Below are positions 1 through 12,937 of a stretch of 64,000 bases of DNA, piece after piece. Under the pieces are notes generated by a model, which saw only the letters and a list, made by a program, of their open reading frames with translations, searched no databases and was not told the DNA's origin. The translations under genes were made by a program, and so were the position numbers. Within the stretch, counting starts at the first letter, position 1. Each line of letters opens with the position of its first letter. The DNA comes from Eumeta japonica (taxonomy: Eukaryota; Arthropoda; Insecta; Lepidoptera; Psychidae), in contig BGZK01000538.1 of assembly GCA_005406025.1 (NCBI GenBank), forward strand, positions 1-64,000. Direction: 5' to 3'.

Positions 1-991
1 CTTTCTTTGCGTAGATATTTCTTTATTGGTTTGCAACAAAATGTTCCATAAATAATATTTTTAGAAATTCTAATATATCTAATATCTATTATCTAATATA
101 TTGTTTAATATCTAATGAAGCTCTAATATAGCTCTAGAATATTCCGATTTCTTTGAAGTAACATATTAAAATTATCATACAATAATTGCTGTTACTATAT
201 AAGTATTACTGATTTTATTAAAATAGCAATGAAATCTTTAAACAAAAACTAAAACATTTGAAAGAATAAAAAATAAAAACAAATATTAGGACTGATTGAA
301 ACCCAGGCACCCTGCGCCGCGATGAAATGTACTTCAAAACAGTTGAACTAAATTATATAACTGATGAAGTATTAACTATAACAGTCGCGTACTATGTCGA
401 TGGCGAAATATGGCTGTACATTTTGTCTATATTTCACATTATAATATCCATACATAATCTCAAAGAAAAAGAAAGAAAGGAACATTATTCATCATCTTAC
501 ATTTCAATCAAAATGTTATAACATAAGGTTCATTTTTAAATGCAAAGTTAGTGTTACTGTTACTGGAAAACAAAAGTTCTATTTTTTACATTTTATATGT
601 GTTGTTCTTTAATAAAACATGAGTGGAGTGGTTTAATGTTATTTAAATCTTTATTATTGTTGTAGTTGAATCTATGAATAGAATCATAGTATATTTTCAT
701 AATATAATCCTAATGTAATCACCTAAGATTAAGGTTAATATGAAGCTTAATTTGTAATATTATTGGTGAAAGTATATGAAAGAACTTGAAAATTTCTAAG
801 ATATATAGAATATAGTAACACGAAACCTTTTATTATTTATATATTAAAATAAGATGATGATTAATTAAACATTAACATATTATTAATTAATAATACCTAT
901 ACATAATTTGTTAAAAAAACAAATTCAAAATATAATAAATATATTTTTTGAATAGGTTTAATCTGTTGTAGTATACTTTCCCTTTTAGAGG

Positions 992-996
<5 letters not shown>

Positions 997-1025
<29 letters not shown>
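997..1025. repeat. (TA)n microsatellite
   Basis: Uninterrupted TA dinucleotides. It directly abuts short degenerate repeat units (1026-1265), an arrangement mirrored at 8990-9177. Confidence 0.9.
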
Positions 1026-1028
<3 letters not shown>

Positions 1029-1265
1029 AAACGCATGCTTTGGGACCACATTTTGTTTTGGGTTTAACTGATAGCCTACAGTGACGAGTCCAACTGACCT
1101 AGATTTTTTGTATATATTCTTACATTTCAACATATATGAACGATCTTCAACGTAACGCATAGTTTGAGGACTCTACAATGTAACGCATACTTTAGGGACA
1201 TGTCCTCAAACTAACTGTTTAGTATATATTTTTATATATGACGCATACTTCAGGACAGGTTTTAG
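1026..1265 (-). repeat. degenerate short-unit repeat beside TA tract, inverted relative to 8990-9146
   Basis: Several loosely spaced units share a core reading ACGCATRCTTTRGGGACA or similar (near 1029, 1152, 1175 and 1235). The reverse complement of this core recurs at 8990-9146, also next to a (TA)n tract. Seen directly by eye; the class of element is unknown. Confidence 0.6.
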
Positions 1266-2209
1266 GGTTCTACGTGACTTAAAGTGGACATATATTTTTG
1301 ATATCAAATATTGTAAAACAATTTTTATAGTATGAAGCAAAGTAAGAAATGAATTTTAAAGACAACTACTATTCATATATGTATATATTTTCGTCTAATC
1401 CTTCACTGAGCCCAAGTACTTGTCTGATTGCAACATACGAGATATGTATGGTGGTGAATTTATTGTTCAATGTTGATCTGATATTTATGTCATGCTATAA
1501 AATTATAAACAAAAAAGTGTATTCATTAATCTAACATGTTTTCATTTTTAATTTAAATCTGGCTATTATTTTAAACTTTGAACCTTGACCGATTGAAAAT
1601 TGCAATATGTTATTTCGATACACCATATACCATAAAAATCATTATTTTGTATTTCTTTATTATCATTATTAATTTATTTTATATAGGTGCACGTGTGTGT
1701 ATGTATGCCTGCGTGTTTGAATGATGATCGCGCGTATATATGACATTTTATTGTTGTTTTCCATGATTAATAGGTTACGTAAATGTTATTTAACCTATTG
1801 TTATTTGTTTTAAAACAAAGAAGCGTTTGGTCATTTACCTATGCTAATAGTTTAACAAGGTATGGTTTGTAAATTTGAATTTAAGGAATATTCATTTCCG
1901 AAAATTCTGTCACTAATAAGAAGTTATATTATTCACAGGAAAAATTAACATACGTATGTTATAGGTTATTTTAATTGTAATATAGATGTTTGTTCAGAAA
2001 AATCATAATATCCATACCCTTTTATATAAAACGTATAGATTTTGTATGGAGCATCTCTTATTGGAGCTGTGAAACTAATGCTCATATTTGTTTCGGTCAA
2101 AACAAAGAATCTTAATCTTTGCGTAGTCCGACACTTGGGCTTTTTATTTTGATTTCACATCAAAGATTATATAAATGTAAGTCTACTTTAGAATGTCACA
2201 CATTATATT

Positions 2210-2290
2210 AACTAGTTGGTGTCCGCGACTTCATCCGTGTGGACTTTAGGTAGATATATGTAAAAGATTAGCCTATAATACATTACCTAG
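2210..2290 (+). repeat. tail of a dispersed lepidopteran-type repeat
   Basis: Begins ACTAGTTGGTGTCCGCGACT and continues TCATCCGTGTGGA. This resembles the 'CCCGCGACTTCGTCCGCGTGGA' motif that ends many lepidopteran non-LTR retroelement copies. Family assignment is from memory. Confidence 0.5.
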
Positions 2291-2889
2291 CGAAGCTTAA
2301 AGGAGTGTTCTGATTTTAGCTTGTATGTAGTTTCGATGTATGTTTATCTGTTCTCACATAACTTTTAAACTATTTACTATAATTTGACAAATGAAATATC
2401 GCTAGAAGCACATTTGTCGTCAACTAGTTATAGGCTGCGTGACGTCATACTAAATTAATATATTATACTATAATAAAAATAAAACCTAGACTAAATAAAA
2501 TATAAAGTGGCACTACACACATTTTCTAAGAAAATATAACACAACTACGACAAAATCGCACTCTGAAAAGTATGAAACATAAAATATTCTTGTATTTGCA
2601 CAATATAAGGATATCTTCTTGTACATGCTACATTTATTTATTATATAGCACAGCTATCCTCTAAACATATGTCTATATATTACATTAAAATGTATATTTA
2701 AGTTGTCTACTTATGTGAAAATATTGAATTGTTTGTAGATTAGAATTGCAGACAAAATATATATGTTCTTGTTTCTTACATTTATAGAATGCAATATTTT
2801 CGTAATCGGGTTTTGATTTATTTTATTATATATGACTTTTACAACATTCAAATACATAGTTAATAATACAGATTCCTTGCTTTTGTCTA

Positions 2890-3085
2890 CAGCATCGCCT
2901 GCGTGGACATACAACTTATTTGTTATTTTCGATATCGAATAATCTCAATAATAATTCCAATCTCAAATCTGTTTTCGATTTAAGTCCCGATTTCACAATG
3001 AGTTCCGATTCGGTGATGTTCTCCATTTCAACCCTGCGTCCCTCTTTTCGAATTACACTTGATACCGATATTGATTCAGGTTTCT
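2890..3085 (+). repeat. dispersed repeat with degenerate TTCCGAT hexamer-like tract
   Basis: A head reading GTGGACATACAACTTATTTG is followed by a degenerate run of CGATTT/TCCCGATTTC/TTCCGATTC words. The same head-plus-tract design recurs near 25225-25495 and 34098-34245. The head alone is at 31502. Pyrimidine-rich on this strand. Confidence 0.6.
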
Positions 3086-3589
3086 TGCAAATTATTGCAC
3101 AGAAACGCTTTTGTAGGAGATATAAAATATCATGGAGTACAACCCAGAAAACATTCTATCTGTGTACTAAATTTCAATTAAGTTCGTCCTACCACTTATG
3201 CATAATAGAGTTAAGAACAACCAAACATCGTTATAAAGTACACATATTTATAATATTACGCTTAATAATATAATACAATGACTGATAAAGACGCAATAGA
3301 AAACCACATAGTTCTTTTAATGTCCTATGAATTTTTCTATCCCCTTAGTTGTCTTTGCTGGCTCTAACAACGCTCCTTCTCTAAGCAAAGCACACAATAG
3401 CATAACAGAATAAAATAAAATTAATAACTTTTAAATCTTCTATTTATAGGCGTTACATTACATTACAGATAAACATTGACAAAAAGAAACAGTTTATGTC
3501 AACAGCTACATTTTATGTCATGAATTCTATTAGTTTTCTGAATTTCAACATAATTTGATAATTTGTCGAAGAGTTGTCGAGTTATAAGT

Positions 3590-3880
3590 AAAAACTATAA
3601 CACCCCAAAAATACAAACAGATTGAAAGACAAACAGACAATAGCTACTATAAGACAAAATGATATTTTCTATTAGTAAAGTTGATTAAATAAATTTAACT
3701 ATTGTTGAACTATGAAAAACATACAACCGAACAGACAGCCAACCAAACAATTCGTAACCTATGTCCGATTTCTACTGCCAAACTATTTCTGTGTCATATT
3801 TCGTCAAAATCGGTACAGCAGTTTATAGGCGTGAATATCTAACAGACTGACAGACAAAGAGACGTTTGCATTTATAATAC
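3590..3880 (+). repeat. degenerate retroelement-like 3' tail with GACAGAC words
   Basis: Contains ACAGACAGCCAACCAAAC and a stretch resembling 'TTTCGTCAAAATCGGTACAGCAGTTTA...AACAGACTGACAGACAAAGAGACG'. This is a common form of decayed lepidopteran repeat tails. No coding capacity remains. Confidence 0.45.
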
Positions 3881-4721
3881 TAGTATTGAATCGTAAAAAA
3901 AAACAATTACATAAAATATTACGCTTAAATTTTTAATAAACACTGCTTGTGAATTATTAAGTTAACTTTGAATTTTTCTTTATTAATAAAAATAAATTTA
4001 TTTATTGAAAATAATAAAGAAGACAGAAAAAATAATAAAAATAACAACACATATCTGAATCCCGATTAATTTTAACGAAAAACTTTTTTGAATTGCCACT
4101 TAGACGGGCTTTTTCTGTTTAAAGCACTTCATGATTTTTATCTAAAATAATATTATGAGCAAAAAAGTACGAATTATTCAATTGCTTTTTGCAATGTTCA
4201 CTTCTTTTTACTTATTTTTGATGGAAGGATAAACATACCACAAACATAGAAACTTAACGAACCCAAACGAGCATCTAACTAACATAAGTCGATATTATTT
4301 AGAATCTAAATTTTAGATTAACGAATACTTGAGTATTAAACACGTGCTGTTAGTAGTTCAAGGAAATATTGTACCAATACTAGGAAGACTATTATTCACA
4401 TCAGAATTTAAGGAACTCATTTAATTGTTTAATTAATGTGGATTAACTTGCATTTGTTGAAGTTAAATCAATTCTCAGTTTTATACGTTATTATCATTAT
4501 TCTTTTTGCATTTATCTTATATTTATTAGTTTCTTTTAAAATAATATTAGATGCTTATACATTATTGACCCCATCAAAATATTACCTGATAACCCCATAT
4601 AAATATTCAAACAATTGATAAGCAAAATAATTCAGATGTACAATCACAATTTAATATATTTTTCATATACCTTCATTTAAAACTGCTCTTATAAATTGTT
4701 AAATAACAAAATAAATGTTTA

Positions 4722-5090
4722 TACGGGGGCACTCCGTACATCCAACAGATGCTGAAAAATTTTTTTTCCAAAAACATCATCGTGTGGTACATGCTTCGAC
4801 AGTTCTTTTAAAAACACTTTAACGTTTTTGAATATTTTTCTGATTACATGAATAATTTCAGAAATAATTACTTCAAAAGTAGCATAAATTCTGTCCTTCC
4901 TTTATTTTTAAACCGTATGTCGAAAAAGTATCAAAAAATAACATAGCTAACACTTAATAAATACTTTCAATGAAAATAATTTTGAACGTGATCGAATAAT
5001 ATACTATTTTTGAGTTATTTCCGAAAAACTGCGCTTCTCAACCAAAGGACGTAAGTTCCATGAAGATACGCTCTTTTGCTGATACACTGT
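4722..5090 (+). mobile_element. GGGTTCCG-type short element, internal fragment (copy 1)
   Basis: Matches the interior of the best copy (25881-26649): GGGGCACTCCGTACATCC, the A/T-rich run, CGACAGTTCTTTTAAAAACA and GACGTAAGTTCCATGAAGA. Both ends are missing. Non-autonomous; no coding frame. Confidence 0.7.
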
Positions 5091-5662
5091 AATTTACTTT
5101 TTTCATATTTGTATGTTATTAATTTAGATTAGGCTCTTTGTACTTCTACCCTTTTATATTTACTTTTTGCTGTAATCTCTCTCTATCGCTATTTATTTTG
5201 TATGTATATGCTGTATCAAATAAGCAGTTAAATGAAATAAATAAGTATTATGTTAAACTTTAACACTCTGAGTTGAATTATTTACATATATTTCGTTATT
5301 TGTATTAGATCATAATTACTATGAGATAAACATACAATATGCAACAAAATTTTACTCGTATAGTCACCCTGTTAGAAACGTAAAAACACGTGGTGTTTTC
5401 TTCAAAGATGACAAAGAGATTCCCGCTTATTTTATGATGCCGCACACCGCCTTTCGGCGAGTGGCGGCGGCGTCTTTGATGTGATCATTGAAGTTTATAC
5501 TATTAGGATTATTGTATTCTTTTTAAAATTTACAATTTTTGTATTAGTATGAAATTCAAACTTTTAAATAATGACTGATGTGAATGTAGTTTGGTATTAA
5601 ATATTTTGATTTCACATTTCACTATGAACATTTGTAAATTTTAATAGAAAATTAATAAAAAT

Positions 5663-5845
5663 TTATATGGCAGTCCTATACAAAGGCGCGTAGTCGTCGT
5701 AACAATAATGATGTTTACAACGTCCAATGCATGGGGTTATGAAAATGGGAGGCCACGGTAATAATAGTTCATAACTCCATGGTCTAATGTGATCTAAACG
5801 AAATTGGCAAGAATACTTATATAAAATTAAAGGTCCATCATACAA
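5663..5845 (-). other. orphan open frame of about 61 codons, Cys- and Pro-rich, unrecognised
   Basis: Reading minus-strand, the frame opens at a TTG (an in-frame TAA lies just upstream) and ends in TAA. It carries a cysteine-, proline- and tyrosine-rich stretch (LLPWPPIFITPCIGRCKHHY at about residues 28-47) unlike the K/I/N-rich chance frames around it. No ATG start, no clear splice acceptor and no family match known to me. It could be a terminal exon of an unlocated gene or a repeat fragment. Confidence 0.2.
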
Positions 5846-6724
5846 CTCTTACTTTGGAATGATTTTTCAGAATACATATAAAAAAGACTTAAATTTCTTG
5901 CCTTGACCGGCATTGCCTAAAACAATTCTTATAACGATTTTATTTCTGTGTACTTATATCTGTTTAGGTAGTGTTATTTTTAATGAAGTGTATATGCAGG
6001 CTAATTTTTGGAATCGGTTCTTATCTTTAAAAAAATATGTCATATATTTATATGATAGCCACGACTGCAAGTATTTTGTTGATTTTCTAGCATATTTTAT
6101 TAAATGATTTTTCAAATCATCTTGTTTCCATCTTTTTAGTCCACTTTTAGGCAGTCAAATTTTCTATTAATTTATTTATTAACTAATTTGTACCGCACCG
6201 GTGAAACGCAAAGAAGGATTACATGTGATTACTTGTTTGTATGTATGTCCGTTCCTATATTCCCTCATAACTATTAAACTTATAAACCTAATTCGATTAG
6301 ATTTATTTCGGTGCCGCGATTGTCACAGTGTATATTAAAACAAAATTACAAAAAATCAAAATCAAAAGCAGTCTTAAAATAAAAGTAGCGCTAAAGAAAA
6401 TAAAATTGCATATCTGTGGAGTGATATATCATTGAATAGGTCTTATAAAGTCAAGATGATGTTTCGAAATCTATTTTACTACAATAATCTCTGTTTAATA
6501 TTTATACGACCAGAAAGATTAACGAATAACAACATATAAATCTAAGATTTATCACGATTATTACAAAGAGATACGACGATGACGATGCTAGTGCAAGGAA
6601 AACAATCTTAGAATGTTGTTAAAACAGAATTAAAAGAAAAAACAATTAAATAAATCCCGACTGCGAAAAGTGAACAAAAGATCTCAATAAAATGAAAAAA
6701 TATAGATTTTTCAATATATAAACA

Positions 6725-7265
6725 AATCAAACGAACCCAAATAGGATGAGTTTCTTTTGAGTAGCTTAGGAATTCCTAGACCTACTATCTGAAATTTTCA
6801 TTAAAAATTCATTAGACCCCGGATAACTAACAAATTTCAAGTTTTGTTCAAGAAAATCAATGGAACCCAAACACGGCGAGTTTATTATGTGTAGCATATG
6901 AGCTCCTTTAACTATCTTCCGAAATCATCATTAGGCCCTGGGCATCATGTATGATTAAAGTCTTTGTTAAGAAATATCAAACGAATCCAAACACGATAAG
7001 TATATCATGTATAGCTCAGGAGTTCCTATGACCATCTTTTGGGTCTGATAATAAATTATCAGACTCTGTACCAGCAAGGTTATTGTTTTTATCAAACAAA
7101 TCAAATAAAGCTTAACATGATGGGCTTATCATATTTAGTTTAGAGTTACTATGGCTACCTTCGGTCGCCATCATCAGACCAATTCGATGGTATCATCATA
7201 TTTCATTGTCACCTAACTTACATAAGTATACAAATTTCAGCTTAATCGGATACCAGTAAATGGTT
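6725..7265. repeat. decayed tandem array, unit about 115-130 bp
   Basis: Four diverged units each start near TCAAACGAACCCAAA (about 6728, 6858, 6969 and 7083), then GATGAGTTT..., a TGTAGCTYAGGAGTTCC block and an ATCATTAGAC-like block. It ends with an AATTTCAGCTTAATCGGATA segment typical of repeat tails. No coding. Confidence 0.6.
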
Positions 7266-7919
7266 GAAAATTGGTTTGCGAATTTTGGAACCGATAACAT
7301 ATATTCATATAACTATTACAAGTTAATAAAAAGCTTATCAAAATATATATCTATCAACTCATAAGTTTTTGTTTTACTATTTAGAAATCGGTTCCTACTA
7401 TATTTTGTTCTCATTATATATATTAGTTTACATGTGAAGTGTTAATGGTCTATTACATTCAAAGAGTTTCTTATTAATGAAGTAAGTATTCTTAGCATCC
7501 GTTGATAATTCGGTTCAACAGGAAAAATACGCAAACAACGTCAGATGAATACTAGTAATGCTAGTAATACACAATCCTGCTCCTCCCATCTAATTATAAA
7601 ATATGCATCTCATGACTTTTAAAGTTCGTACCTTGCTCTATAAAAGTTTCATACAAAATTTAACCCCTTAACTCTAATGCAAAGCAAATTAGGCGCACAT
7701 AGACACATGCAACTACATAAAAACTAAATATAAATACTAATAATGAATATTGCTACTAAAGAATTAAAAAAATAATGATTGTTTTTCATTGTTCTCATAT
7801 GGTGTGGAAATAACACAGGTGTATTTTTTGGCAATCACAGGTTGTTCTGAATGTAACCAATTTTTATTACTTTATCGATAACAAACAGTTCCTAAGTTAA
7901 CAATAGAGAACATAAGTTA

Positions 7920-8570
7920 TAATAACACACAGAGAGACAGACAGAGAGTAGCCTATAATTTGCACAATCACATGTTTTGACTCTATACTAATTTTTATCG
8001 ATATTGGTCACGCCGTTCTTAAATTATAAAGAACATATACACAGACTGCCACACAGACACACAGTAATCTATCATTTATGCAAGCACATGTTTTTTCCAG
8101 ACCTATTTTTATTAAGTCAGTCACGCCATTCTTAAGTTATAAAAAATATATATATAGATAGACGAATAGACAAACAGTAGCCTATCATTTGCGCGATCAC
8201 ATGTTCTAACGGTAAGCGATTTTCAATAAGATCGATTAAATCTTTTCAATTTATAAAAGATGATACAGACAGACGGACTGAGACAGTAGCTTATTATTTG
8301 CGCAATCATATGTTCAGACTGTACATTAATTTTCTACACAGATTGGTCGAATCATTTTAAGTTATAACAAAACATACAGGTAAACCGAGATACAGACAGA
8401 CAGACAAACTAACAGTATTCTATCATTTACGCAATCACATGTTCAGGTAATAACAAACATAAAGGTAAACAAACAGACAGACAGATTACTGTATAACAAT
8501 TTTCGTCACAATCGGTCAAACTGTTCGTTAATTATAATAAGACATACAGACCGACGCTACAGATTTATGT
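7920..8570. repeat. decayed tandem array, unit about 100-120 bp, with GACAGACA words
   Basis: Five or six diverged units each contain ACAGACAGAC-like words, AGTAGCCTATCATTTGCGCA, ATCACATGTT and a TTTTATCGATATTGGTCAC-like block (7925, 8045, 8160, 8270 and 8390 region, ending at 8570). The array looks old; units differ from each other throughout. Confidence 0.6.
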
Positions 8571-8989
8571 AGTAGTATAAATTTAGTCGTAAAATACGGA
8601 GAACAGCCAAAGAAAATAAATAGGAAAAAAAAACAATTATTATAAAGGCAAAAACTTCAAAAATAAATATACCATAACATTTTTTGACGTTATAAATATA
8701 AAACTCTCACAAAATTGTGAAGCCTAGATACAAGCAAACCCCAAAAATCATACATTAGTCCTTATTTTAATATTATAGTTTTAATAATTATTATTTTCAA
8801 TATAGCAATATAAAACAATCATAAAATACTCGAAATATAAACAAGAAAATTATTTTCATTCAGGCAAAGTCGGAGTAGTTTGAGTCAATATTGAAATTCA
8901 TTCTACTAAAATTAATCAAAATAATAACAATTATTAAGAAACTTATCTAGTTGTTACCTGTGAAAAGTGAAATGGCACTGAACCCTTGA

Positions 8990-9144
8990 AATGTTCACGC
9001 TTGACCAGTTGTCTCAAAGCATGCGTTACATAGAATGGGCTCAAAATGTGTTTGATATAAACATACTTTGGGGACAGTCCCAAAGTATACAGATGTCCCT
9101 GAAGCATGCGATCTATCGAAAAACTGTCCTTGAAGTATGCGCTT

Positions 9145-9177
<33 letters not shown>
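8990..9177 (+). repeat. degenerate short-unit repeat followed by (TA)n
   Basis: Units with cores AAAGCATGCGTTACAT, GAAGCATGCGATCTAT and GAAGTATGCGCTTCAC are separated by GGGACAGTCCC-like spacers and run into a TA tract at 9147-9176. It is the mirror of 997-1265. The frame 8991-9191 crosses it and is not a gene. Confidence 0.6.
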
Positions 9178-9180
<3 letters not shown>

Positions 9181-9479
9181 TATATTTATAATAAAATGTA
9201 TGTGCCTGCATCACCAAGGACTGTACCATAATTTGGGATAATTTTTGTTATGTTCGGCTATTATCAGGACAAGGTTTGTATGAAAGAAAATAACACTTTC
9301 TATTTGTGTATTCATCTGTTTTTCTGGGGTATCTTCAGAAGGACTGTACAGATCAAGATGCGACTTTCACTGGAAGGTAGAGAAGCTTACTGGGCTACAC
9401 TTATGATACATTTTATCATGATATTTTTTAGGGTTCCTTCTTAAAAAAAACCCTGAACAATAGGATACTTTATCAGAAT

Positions 9480-10560
9480 TGAATTGAAAGTGGTACCAGA
9501 ATAAAGATCGAGAGAAAAACTAAGATCGAAACGAAATCAATAACGAGGAGCGGGAACGGAGTTATGATGAATATGGCGCCATCAGCTAATACAAAAAAAT
9601 ATAGGAAACCTTTTATGTTCACAAGGGAGTAGCCGCAGGCAACAGCTATATATTTAAATAAAAATCAATGTAAGCGTGTTTGTCCATTATGCATTCCTAA
9701 TCCATAAATCTGATTGTGATGAAACTTTCATAAAATTTTATAGGCACTCCGGGGAAGGTTTCTAATAAAAAAAAACTATAGTCTAACCCCGGTTTAATCT
9801 GTGTATTTGAACTACTGATTAGAACTCATGAACCGATTCTAAAAATTCTTTCACTAATAGATATTTGCCCTAGAGTAAATTAGGCTGCTAACATTTACCC
9901 TTGACTTCATTCATGATTTTATATTCCTGAAACGATTTAAATAATTCTTTAATTCGTAGAAGGTTACTCTATCTCCCAGTAATATAACTTATTTTGATAT
10001 TTGTCCTTATTTTATCTGGATAGTATTGATCCCCTGTCTTGATTTAAATTGGAGCTGGAACAGGTAGCAGAATTGGAATTGAAAGCTAGACTGGGAGTAA
10101 AAGAATCAGAATAAAAGTGGGACCTGGACAGAAATTGAAAATGGGACTGAGATCGAAAACAAGTGTAGACACAAAGACTTAAAGTGTGATCGGGATGTTT
10201 AATGTTTCGTTATACCTATTAGGGTTTGTCCCCGACTTTGACCATGTATTTGTGTTATTGAACCGAACTATATTGATTCTAAAAATTCATTTACTCATAG
10301 AAAGCTATACTATCCTCAAGTAATGTTGCTTATATTTTATTTTGTACTATGATTTCGTTCAAATCGCAACTGTGATTGGTAACGGAATCGGAATTAAAAG
10401 CGGGATGGAATGCAGAATCAAAAATGGGATCAGGATAAGAATCAAAAGTGAGACTGTGACCAAAACTGCAACTGAAATTGGCGTATTCGAGGTAAGATGG
10501 AAACAAAACAAAGCGTGGGATGAAATGGGAACAAAACAGAACCGGGATTCAAATTTAAAC
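9480..10560 (-). repeat. dispersed repeat with purine-rich GGAATCGGAA-like tract
   Basis: Patches at 9480-9560, 10060-10180 and 10375-10560 are purine-rich words such as GGAATCGGAATTAAAAG and AGACTGTGACCAAAACTG. On the other strand they match the TTCCGATTCC-type tract of 2940-3085. Between them is a repeat-like segment (AATGTAAGCGTGTTTGTCC, about 9670). Frames at 10342-10563 and 10359-10730 are products of this composition. Confidence 0.5.
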
Positions 10561-10735
10561 TGATCGAGGCCAGCGAGTGCACTAATTTCTCTGTTCATGC
10601 TCGGTGAAGCTGCGGGCATTATGGGCATTACATTACACATGGGCAAGTCACGTACAAGAAAGTGCAGAACGTCTGCCGGGTCGGCTATTTTAAGATATGC
10701 ACAGTAAAATAATAAAAAAGGCAACTCCATTGGTA
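10561..10735 (-). repeat. dispersed repeat end with GACCCGGCAGACGTT motif
   Basis: On the minus strand it reads AGCCGACCCGGCAGACGTTC near 10690-10671, the head of a very common lepidopteran repeat tail. A relative is at 25141 (CTAGCTGGCCCAGCAGACATT). Confidence 0.5.
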
Positions 10736-11216
10736 TAAGAACAGAGTCTATATTGTTAACTGACTGAATAATGTAATAAAGAAAAAAATATGAGACCGGT
10801 GTTGCTTGGATTTATTTCTTTCAAGTCCATTTATATCTTGGCTTTTGATGCTACTTCAAATGAAGAAATTCAAAATACCTATTGAATACTCATTATAATA
10901 TATGATTGAGCATGTATCATAAATAAAATAAATTTTGCTCATCGAGAATAAAAAATACCATCCTTTTTCATATCTTTTTATGTGTTATTTTTGCATTCTT
11001 TAACAGAATTCAACGTTGTTATGGAAGGTGCAAGGAAACAACACTGAATCCAATGAATGCTGTTTGTTTCAGCACTCATTTACTGTGGCCGTTTTTGAGC
11101 GTGGGACTGTGCATTTTCTCTTTTTTATGGATCAATGTCTATAGTCCAAACAAATAGTTCCTATAGATTTTTTTCCTGCAATATTTTTATATATAATTGT
11201 ATTTTTATATAATTGG

Positions 11217-11398
11217 TTTGAAAAGAGCTATCCTCAAGTTTCTTTTTGAGGGATAATTGCCTCACTGATTTGTGGTGGTAATTAAAAAAAAAAAATCAAA
11301 AACTAATTAAAAACTGTAAATTTTTAAAGTGTAATGACATATTTAAAGAGTTATATTATAACCTATGAAATAAAGACATTTTGAATTTGAAATTGAAA
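11217..11398 (+). repeat. short retroelement-like tail, family C copy 1
   Basis: Runs from GGTTTGAAAAGAGCTATCCT to AACCTATGAAATAAAGACAT. Two other copies are at 30712-30880 (minus) and 45385-45536 (plus). All share the AAAGAGCYATCCTCAAGTTT start and a tail with AATAAA followed by TTTTGAATTTGAA-like simple sequence, which suggests 3' ends of a non-LTR element or SINE. Confidence 0.6.
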
Positions 11399-11959
11399 TA
11401 TATACATCACTTTTTGTTGCGTTTACACTTTTTTTCGTGTAGCTTCTATCCGCCGAGTGCCTGAGTGTGTGATATGGAAGTTCTAAAATTGAAGACTTTT
11501 GTTTATATTTTTTATCATTTATCAGGCACACTAGCCTTTTTTTAAATTATTTGTTAATAACTTTGGCGATTATTTATACATGGATTGGAAACTTACATCA
11601 TTCCAAACTGAACATATCCTTCACCATATTGTTATATTCTACCACTATCAGATGTCAGGGTTTTAAATATAAAAAGTAACAATGCAACAAATGGAGATTT
11701 ATTTTCAATGTAATAAGAAAAATATTTCAAAGCCACTCAAAACTTACTTCTAGAAAAATCATTAAATGTAAACAAAATCACAAGTATGTGATCTATAATA
11801 TAAATAAGGTTCTAAGCATGGCAATTTTGAAAATAGACTAGCAAATCAGAATTAACAGATTTAATAAACAGAAAACATTTATATTACATTGTTTACACAA
11901 AAAAGATGTAAACAATGGTGGCCTATCATTATTTGTTTAGCAGGAGGGTTATTCTGTTA

Positions 11960-12937
11960 CTTTTTGGGATAAAATAGCAGAAACAAAACCCTTATAGTTT
12001 CATCACGTCCATATGTCCATATCTATTTCATAAGCATTTTACTTAAAAACTACAAAATGTATGTTGTTGAAATTTGGAATACAGATGTCTTGTATAAGCT
12101 ACTACTTAGTTTGGTAGGTAAATAACAAAAATAAATATTTCTAGGGCAGGCACTCCATACATGTAACAGAAGCAGAAAAAAATTTGTCAGCAAACATCAA
12201 CATGTGACAGATGTTTCGACAGTTCTTTTAAAAACACTAAGGATTCAAAGCAATTTGCAGAAATGATCTCCCCAAAAGAAGCATAAATTGTGGTCTCCCT
12301 TTTATCTTTTAAACTGTATGTCCAAAAAATATGAAAAAAATTACAAAGGTAATACTGAAAAAATACTTTTAATGAAAATTATTTTCATTATGATCAGATC
12401 TACTGTTTAGGAGTTATTGCTGGAAAACTGTACTCCTTAACAAAAGGACATAAGTGCTATGAAGATACGCTCTTTTGCTGATGCACTTTTTCACATTGAA
12501 TTTTACATTTTGAAACTCTAGCAAGTGTTGTAATTGTATCTTAATGTAATTAAATTTCAATACATAATTATATATTTAGGTAAATACATTAAAATAATAA
12601 TTCATTACAGTAATGTCACTTAATATTAATGAAATATACTCAATATAAAATTTATATACAAAATAAAGAGACTGGATGTTTTTGAATAATGTTTAAGAAT
12701 GTGTAACAGTGTGTTTCTTGCGACCGATAATAAATATATATTTATGAACTATGTAAACTTATGCAAATATAAAAGCATATATCAATCATTAACACCTGGC
12801 CCATTTTAAACGTTATTATCCATTAAACCGTTATTCAATTAATAAGTTCAGAGCCCCCTATGAAGTCCATATATTGTGATAAGTAACTACGGAATCCTAT
12901 GCTGTGTGGCCCGACATATGCTTGGCTAGTTTTTATT
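11960..12937 (+). mobile_element. GGGTTCCG-type short element (copy 2)
   Basis: Left end near 11962 (TTTTGGGATAAAATAGCAGA, a diverged form of the TTTTAGGGTTCCGAGTCAAA end) then CCCTTATAGTTTCATCACG. The core is at 12137-12500. The right end is at 12888-12937 (AACTACGGAATCCTATGCTG ... TTGGCTAGTTTTT). It is longer than the best copy because about 300 bp of AT-rich DNA sits before the right end. No coding frame. Confidence 0.7.

Larger units (their letters stand above)
1..2200. other. AT-rich non-coding DNA, no gene seen
   Basis: Very AT-rich sequence with stops in all frames. The open frames at 327-521, 897-1160 and 1349-1534 have low-complexity compositions (strings of I, Y and K) and match no family I know. 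The only structured items are the TA microsatellite near 997-1025 and the repeat units beside it, listed separately. Confidence 0.7.

Noticed and set aside
7920..8570. Possible CRISPR array (repeated words at ~115-bp spacing)
   Set aside because: Repeats are diverged, spacing is irregular and the DNA is clearly eukaryotic; it is a decayed tandem repeat.
10342..10730. Overlapping open frames of 73 and 123 codons
   Set aside because: Low-complexity products of the purine-rich word tract and a repeat tail. The I/L/P pattern is not a membrane protein family.
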